Source of the DNA: Bradyrhizobium elkanii WSM2783
GTDB lineage: Bacteria; Pseudomonadota; Alphaproteobacteria; Rhizobiales; Xanthobacteraceae
DNA length: 64,000 nt
Direction of reading: 5' to 3'
Assembly: GCF_000472865.1 (NCBI RefSeq)
Contig: NZ_AXAP01000002.1
Location: 372,001-436,000 of the forward strand
A program made the translations under genes and the position numbers. Of the stretch, positions 59,595 through 64,000 are shown one piece after another. The notes under the pieces were generated by a model that searched no databases, had not been told where the DNA came from, and worked only from the letters and a program-made list of their open reading frames with translations. How positions within the stretch are numbered: position 1 is the first letter of the stretch; every line of letters begins with the position of its first letter.

Positions 59595-60434
59595 ATGCGC
59601 ACCAAAAAATTCGGCCACCATGGCCCCAATGTCTCCGTGATCGGGCAGGGCACCTGGTATCTCGACCGCGGCGACCGCAAGGCGGCGGTGGCGGCGCTGC
59701 GCCGTGGCATCGAGCTTGGCATGACCCATATCGACACTGCGGAGATGTATGGCGATGCCGAGCTCGTGATCGCGGATGCGATTCAAGGCCGGCGCGACGA
59801 ATTGTTCCTGGTCTCGAAAGTCCTGCCCAGCAACGCCTCGCGCCGCGGCACCATCACCGCCTGCGAGCGCTCGCTGAAGCGGCTGAAGACCGACCACCTC
59901 GACTGCTATCTGTTGCACTGGCGCGGATCCTATCCGCTGGAGGACACCGTCGCGGCGTTCGAGGAACTGGTTGCCTCCGGAAAAATACGGTCCTGGGGCG
60001 TCAGCAATTTCGATGCCGATGATCTCGGCGAAATCCTGGAAGTCTCAGGCAAGGGCAGGATCGCCTGCAACCAGGTGCTCTATCATCTGCAGGAGCGCGC
60101 GATCGAGCATGCTGTGATCCCGTGGTGCGAGAAGCATGGCGTCGCCGTGGTCGCCTACTCGCCGTTCGGCCACAATGATTTTCCTTCGCCACGGAGCAAG
60201 GGCGGGGAGGTGCTGCAGGAGGTCGCGAAGGCGCACAACGCCGCGCCACGCCAGATCGCGCTGGCTTTTCTCACGCGCGCGGCGTCCGTGTTCGCGATCC
60301 CGAAAGCGTCGAGCGCGGAGCACGCCGCTGAGAATGCGGCGGCCGGCGATCTCGTGCTCAGCGCCAGCGAGATCGAAGCTTTGGACAAGGCTTTTCCGCG
60401 CGGTCCCAAGCCGCGAAGTTTGCCGATGCTCTAG
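59595..60434 (+). CDS. Aldo/keto reductase
   Basis: 279 residues, NADPH-dependent (beta/alpha)8 barrel. The catalytic tetrad is visible: Asp and Tyr in MTHIDTAEMYGDAE, Lys in LFLVSKVLPSN, His in DCYLLHWRG. The C-terminal AIPKASSAEHAAENAAA is the cofactor-binding region (family I-P-K-[SA]-S). ATG at 59595 (MRTKKFGHHGPNVSVIGQGTW) follows GAGG; ATG at 59580 is an alternative. Substrate unknown. Confidence 0.92.
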   Translation: MRTKKFGHHGPNVSVIGQGTWYLDRGDRKAAVAALRRGIELGMTHIDTAEMYGDAELVIADAIQGRRDELFLVSKVLPSNASRRGTITACERSLKRLKTDHLDCYLLHWRGSYPLEDTVAAFEELVASGKIRSWGVSNFDADDLGEILEVSGKGRIACNQVLYHLQERAIEHAVIPWCEKHGVAVVAYSPFGHNDFPSPRSKGGEVLQEVAKAHNAAPRQIALAFLTRAASVFAIPKASSAEHAAENAAAGDLVLSASEIEALDKAFPRGPKPRSLPML

Positions 60435-60617
60435 CGATAGCGAACACGATTCTTAACAAAGTGTTGCAACGGCGACGGCGAGTTGCCGCGCTGGGCGTAG
60501 CGTGCTGCCGCGCACATTCGCGCATATCGGCGTCCTGTTTTCGGACCTTGTCGTGCGCCGCCATTTGGCGTTTTTTACAGGCTCGCAGATTCGCTTATTT
60601 GTGCCTCCGAGATTGCC

Positions 60618-61625
60618 GTGACACCGCCCCCCGCCGCAGCCGCCAGGCTGGACAGCGCACCTTTGCCATTGCCTGCAAAGAAATCTTCGCCTGCGAAGAA
60701 ATCCGTCTCCCGCAAAGCCCCCGCGCGCGCCGATCGGCCGTTCAAGGGCATCGCGCTGATCCTGCTGTCGACGATTTTTCTCGGCACGTCCGACGTCACC
60801 TCGAAATATCTGTCGGCGACGCTGCCATCGATCGAGATCACCTGGATCCGCTTCTTGGTGTTCGCGCTGATCATGTCGCCTGCGATGCTGCCGGGCTCGC
60901 CGCTCTTTGCGCTGCGCACCGGCCGGGTCGGCTTACAGTTCCTTCGCGGCGCGACGCTGCTCGGCTCGTCGCTGTTCTTCATCTCCGGCTTAGCCTTCCT
61001 CCCGATCGCGGAAGCCTCCGCCACCGGCTTCGTGGCGCCACTGTACGTCACGGCGCTGTCGATCGTTTTCCTAGGCGAGAAGGTCGGCCTGCGGCGCTGG
61101 ATCGCGACCGCGCTCGGCCTCATCGGCGTCCTCATCATCCTGCGGCCCGGCACCAGCGCGTTCCACGTCGCCGCCTTCTTCCCGCTGCTGTCGGCTTTCT
61201 GCTGGGCTTCGACCTTGATCATGACGCGCATGATCAGCGGCCGCGATGCCGCCATCACCACCATGACCTATTCCGCCATCGTGGGCTTCGCGATCATGAG
61301 CGTCATGGTGCCGTTCGCTTGGGTGACGCCGAGCTGGCACGACATTCTTCTCGGCATCCTGGTCGGCGTGGCCTCGACCGCGGGCCAGTGGATCGTGGTG
61401 CTGGCTTTCCGCTATGCCGATGCCTCGGTGCTGGCGCCGTTCTCCTACACGCAATTGCTGTGGGTCAGCCTGCTCGGCTTCTTCATCTTCGGCGAGGTGC
61501 CGAGCATCTGGACCGTGATCGGCGCCGCCTTCATCGTCGCGTCCGGCCTCTACACCGCCCACCGCGAGCGAATCCGTCGCTCGCAGCTCCTGACCGTGCC
61601 CGGCGAGCCCTCGCCGAACGCCTGA
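60618..61625 (+). CDS. DMT/EamA family transporter
   Basis: 335 residues with about ten membrane segments forming two EamA repeats (ALILLSTIFLGTSDVTSKYLSATLPSIEITWIRFLVFALIM for the first; PLLSAFCWASTLIMTRMISGRDAAITTMTYSAIVGFAIMSV for the second). The glycine/proline-rich GLAFLPIAEASATGFVAPLYV and FRYADASVLAPFSYTQLLWVSLLGFFIFGE segments are family hallmarks. A 40-residue Ala/Pro/Lys-rich cytoplasmic N-terminus precedes the first helix. The GTG start lacks a strong ribosome-binding site. Exports or imports small metabolites; substrate unknown. Confidence 0.9.
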   Translation: MTPPPAAAARLDSAPLPLPAKKSSPAKKSVSRKAPARADRPFKGIALILLSTIFLGTSDVTSKYLSATLPSIEITWIRFLVFALIMSPAMLPGSPLFALRTGRVGLQFLRGATLLGSSLFFISGLAFLPIAEASATGFVAPLYVTALSIVFLGEKVGLRRWIATALGLIGVLIILRPGTSAFHVAAFFPLLSAFCWASTLIMTRMISGRDAAITTMTYSAIVGFAIMSVMVPFAWVTPSWHDILLGILVGVASTAGQWIVVLAFRYADASVLAPFSYTQLLWVSLLGFFIFGEVPSIWTVIGAAFIVASGLYTAHRERIRRSQLLTVPGEPSPNA

Positions 61626-61803
61626 CTTCGTGCGCGGAGTGAGACGTATCGCCGCGCAATCGTTGCGACCGCGCCACAGTGTCGCCGCGAAAACTGAGCG
61701 ATCAGCCGCATTCGGCCGGATTCTTGCCATCGGTCGGGAAACCGCATGCTACCTGAGTTCCAGGGAAGCGCCGTGAGGCGCGGGGGAATGAGGGGGCGTT
61801 GGC

Positions 61804-64000
61804 GTGTGGTTTCGGTTGCCTGCTGGTCTCGGCGCGCACACGGCCGCCGTGGCGGCGATCCTGGCTGGCCTGTGTCTGTCCACAGTGGCGGCGAATGCGC
61901 AATGCGTGCCCGATCCGGCAACGAGCGGGGCGAGCGTCACCTGCAGCGGCCTCGTCCCCGGCGGTTTTGTGGCCGGCGCCGGCGTCAACAACCTCACCGT
62001 CAATGTGCAGTCGGGAGCGACCGTTGGCGACAACGGCACGGCGGCGATCGGCCTCAACGATTCCAACACCGTCATCAATAACGGCACCTTGAACGCGGAT
62101 GCTTTCCTGACCGGCCTGAACGTCGGCAATTCGAACACTGTCACCAACAACGACATCATCTCGGTCGGCGAAAGCGCGATCGGCATCGGCGCTCTCAACA
62201 ACAACAGCATCGCCAACAACGGGACCATCTCCGCCGGCTCGGACGGTTTCGCGATCTCGGTCGGGGACGGCAACGTCGTCACCAACAGCGGCGCGCTGTC
62301 TGCCGGAAACCGAGGCACCGGCATCTTGGGGGGCCAGAACAACACGATCGCCAACACCGCTGCGGGCTCCATCACGGTCGGCAACTCCGGCAACGGCATC
62401 TTCGTCGCCGGCAACAGCACGGTGACCAACGCCGGCACGATCACGACAGGCTTCACCTCTTCGCCCGCGGCCGGCATCTTCGCGATCAACGACAACAACA
62501 CGATCACCAACACCGCAGGCGCCAGCATCATCGCTGGTCAAGGAGCCGCAGGCATTTCCGTGCAGGGCAACAACGCGGTGATCAGCAACGCCGGCTCGAT
62601 CACATCGGACGATTTCGGCATGGCTATCATCGCAGCCGGCGACAACACGAAGATCACCAACAGCGGTACGATCAACGTCGGCATGTTGGGCTACGGCATC
62701 ATCTCGTTCCCCCTCTCGCTCAGCGGGTCCGGCACGATCACCAACACAGGCAGCATTGTCGGCGGCGACAGCACCACAGGCGTCTTCGCGGTCGGCGATT
62801 CCCTCACCGTCACAAACGCAGGCACGATCACCGTCGGAAACGGCGCGCCGGCCGCCGGCATCAACGTCTCGACTGCCGGACCTGCCGGCGCCAACCAGGT
62901 CATCAACACCGGGACCATCAATGTCGGCAGCGACGCCGTCGGCATCGTGGTCAACGGTGGCGGCTCTGTCTTCAACTCGGGCACCATCAACGCCGCCGCC
63001 GGTTTCGCTGCAATCGAATTCTGCGGCTGCGCCCCCGGCTCCGCCAGTGTGCTGACGCTCGGCCCGGGTAGCGTCATCCACGGCCTGGTGCTTGCCAACG
63101 GCAGCGACACCTTCCAGCTCGGCGGCACCGGCACAGGCACGTTCGACCTCAGCCTGATCGGACCCGGCAATCAGTATGATGGCTTCTTGACCTTCAACAA
63201 GGTCGACAGCTCGAAATGGACCGTGACCGGCACCGGTGCCCAGGACTGGAACGTGCTCGGCGGCACGCTCGCGGTCGATGGCGTCATCAACGGCAGCGTG
63301 GCGGTCAGCGCCGGCGGTGTGCTCTCGGGCATCGGCACGGTCGGCAACACCGCGATCGCAAGCGGCGGCGCGTTCATGCCGGGCAATGCGGTGCCGGGCG
63401 CGTCCACCACCGTCGCCGGCAATCTCGCGCTGCAGTCCGGCGCGCTCTATCTGGTGCAGCTCAGCTCTACCGCATCCTCCTTCGCCCACGTGACCGGCAC
63501 CGCAACGCTCGGCGGCTCCGTTGCCGCCAGCCTCTCGCCCGGCAGCTCGATCTCGAAGCGGCCGTATACGATCCTGACCGCGGATGGCGGCCTTGGCGGG
63601 ACGACATTCAGTGGCCTCAACGTGTCCGGTCTGCCCGGCGCACTCACGGCCGCGCTAAGCTATGACGCGACCAATGCGTACCTGACGTTCGGCCTCGACT
63701 TCGGCGCCAAATCCAATCTCAACGTCAATCAGCAGAACGTCGCTGGCGCGCTGACCAACTTCTTCAATGCCAATGGCAGCATTCCCTTGCCGTTCGCGTC
63801 GCTGACGCCGGCCGGCTTGACGCAAGCCTCCGGCGAGGTGGCGACGGGATCGCAGCAGGCGACCTTCAACGCGATGAACCTGTTCCTGGGATTGCTGACC
63901 GATCCGTTCATCGCCGGCCGCGACGGCGGCCTCAGTGACGGCGCGGGCGCAACGCCCTTTGCCGATGTTGACGGCGCCAACGCCTACGCTTCGACCCGCA
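61804..64000 (+). CDS. Autotransporter outer membrane protein (partial, C-terminus outside window)
   Basis: Open from 61804 to the window end, at least 732 residues. The GTG start has AGGGGG seven bases upstream and opens a signal peptide (MWFRLPAGLGAHTAAVAAIL..STVAANAQ). The passenger is built of short N/G/T-rich units such as NTVTNNDIISVG, NTIANTAAGSITVG and TVTNAGTITTG, recurring about every 20-25 residues, expected to form a beta-helix. An autochaperone-like region around residues 480-590 (WNVLGGTLAVDGVINGSVAVSAGGVLSGIGTVG) and a linker (LTQASGEVATGSQQATFNAMNLFLGLLTDPF) precede the barrel, which lies beyond the right edge. Likely surface-exposed or adhesive. Confidence 0.88.
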   Translation, partial: MWFRLPAGLGAHTAAVAAILAGLCLSTVAANAQCVPDPATSGASVTCSGLVPGGFVAGAGVNNLTVNVQSGATVGDNGTAAIGLNDSNTVINNGTLNADAFLTGLNVGNSNTVTNNDIISVGESAIGIGALNNNSIANNGTISAGSDGFAISVGDGNVVTNSGALSAGNRGTGILGGQNNTIANTAAGSITVGNSGNGIFVAGNSTVTNAGTITTGFTSSPAAGIFAINDNNTITNTAGASIIAGQGAAGISVQGNNAVISNAGSITSDDFGMAIIAAGDNTKITNSGTINVGMLGYGIISFPLSLSGSGTITNTGSIVGGDSTTGVFAVGDSLTVTNAGTITVGNGAPAAGINVSTAGPAGANQVINTGTINVGSDAVGIVVNGGGSVFNSGTINAAAGFAAIEFCGCAPGSASVLTLGPGSVIHGLVLANGSDTFQLGGTGTGTFDLSLIGPGNQYDGFLTFNKVDSSKWTVTGTGAQDWNVLGGTLAVDGVINGSVAVSAGGVLSGIGTVGNTAIASGGAFMPGNAVPGASTTVAGNLALQSGALYLVQLSSTASSFAHVTGTATLGGSVAASLSPGSSISKRPYTILTADGGLGGTTFSGLNVSGLPGALTAALSYDATNAYLTFGLDFGAKSNLNVNQQNVAGALTNFFNANGSIPLPFASLTPAGLTQASGEVATGSQQATFNAMNLFLGLLTDPFIAGRDGGLSDGAGATPFADVDGANAYASTR

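Noticed and set aside
61702..63489. A 595-codon minus-strand frame opposite the autotransporter, rich in Ala, Asp, Val and Arg
   Set aside because: Its repetitive translation simply mirrors the passenger repeats; the plus-strand frame has a signal peptide, ribosome-binding site and autotransporter motifs.
1..64000. CRISPR array, tRNA or rRNA genes
   Set aside because: No regularly spaced identical repeats, no tRNA-like cloverleaf with a recognisable T-loop, and no rRNA core sequence was noticed; a computed scan would be needed for a firm negative.

Overview
The window is GC-rich alphaproteobacterial chromosome, most likely Bradyrhizobium or a close Nitrobacteraceae relative. This rests on gene content (many ABC/TTT solute-binding proteins, an Omp25-type barrel, DUF1127 peptides, an IS630 element) and on dispersed intergenic palindromes of the GCGTTTTCGAGCGAAG and GTCGTCCC..CCATAACCACAGG types, which I recall from that group. 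No rRNA, tRNA, CRISPR array or phage was seen.

1-18.6 kb: a catabolic island for an unidentified aromatic or heteroaromatic acid. It holds a Liv-type ABC importer (livK-livH-livM, minus strand, running off the left edge), two paralogous MarR regulators, two paralogous HpaB-type flavin hydroxylases sharing one flavin reductase, a cupin, UbiX (prenyl-FMN synthase) and a UbiD-family decarboxylase. It also holds an enamidase-like amidohydrolase with an 'amino acid synthesis' (PF06684) protein, a complete TctC-TctB-TctA tripartite importer, a ThDP-dependent enzyme and a DUF2848 protein. Four transcription-unit heads carry the same 19-bp dyad, TAGCT-N9-AGCTA (one with a single mismatch), and a weaker version lies before livK. 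These units therefore probably form one MarR-controlled regulon. This is the best candidate for an undescribed system in the window.

18.6-31 kb: organosulfur scavenging. It contains a SfnB/DszC-like flavin monooxygenase, an SsuA-SsuB-SsuC-like importer, an SsuD-like luciferase-family monooxygenase, MetN-MetI, a second SsuA-like protein, two MetQ-like proteins and an NtaA/SnaA/DszA-like monooxygenase. An IS630 element (30935-31981) has inserted at the TA of the second metQ stop codon and regenerated it.

32-42.3 kb: mixed genes. These are a membrane diguanylate cyclase, an Omp25-like porin, an AraC regulator, two small DUF1127-type peptides, a LivK-like protein, a Bcr/CflA exporter, a UGT-type glycosyltransferase, two small membrane proteins and a GlxA-type regulator.

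42.5-47.3 kb: an operon of APH-like kinase, acyl-CoA dehydrogenase, acyl-CoA synthetase and FadR-type regulator. It resembles the levulinate (lva) / ACAD10-ACAD11 logic for 4-hydroxyacyl-CoAs, with a FadR-type operator upstream.

47.3-64 kb: a large porin, an RND efflux adaptor and pump, a probable papain-fold protein paired with a small protein sharing its N-terminal PKRGAxPTP motif, a CBS protein, a VOC protein and a truncated glutamine amidotransferase. A ModE-like one-component regulator diverges from an aldehyde dehydrogenase. An aldo/keto reductase, a DMT exporter and the 5' 2.2 kb of an autotransporter running off the right edge complete the region.
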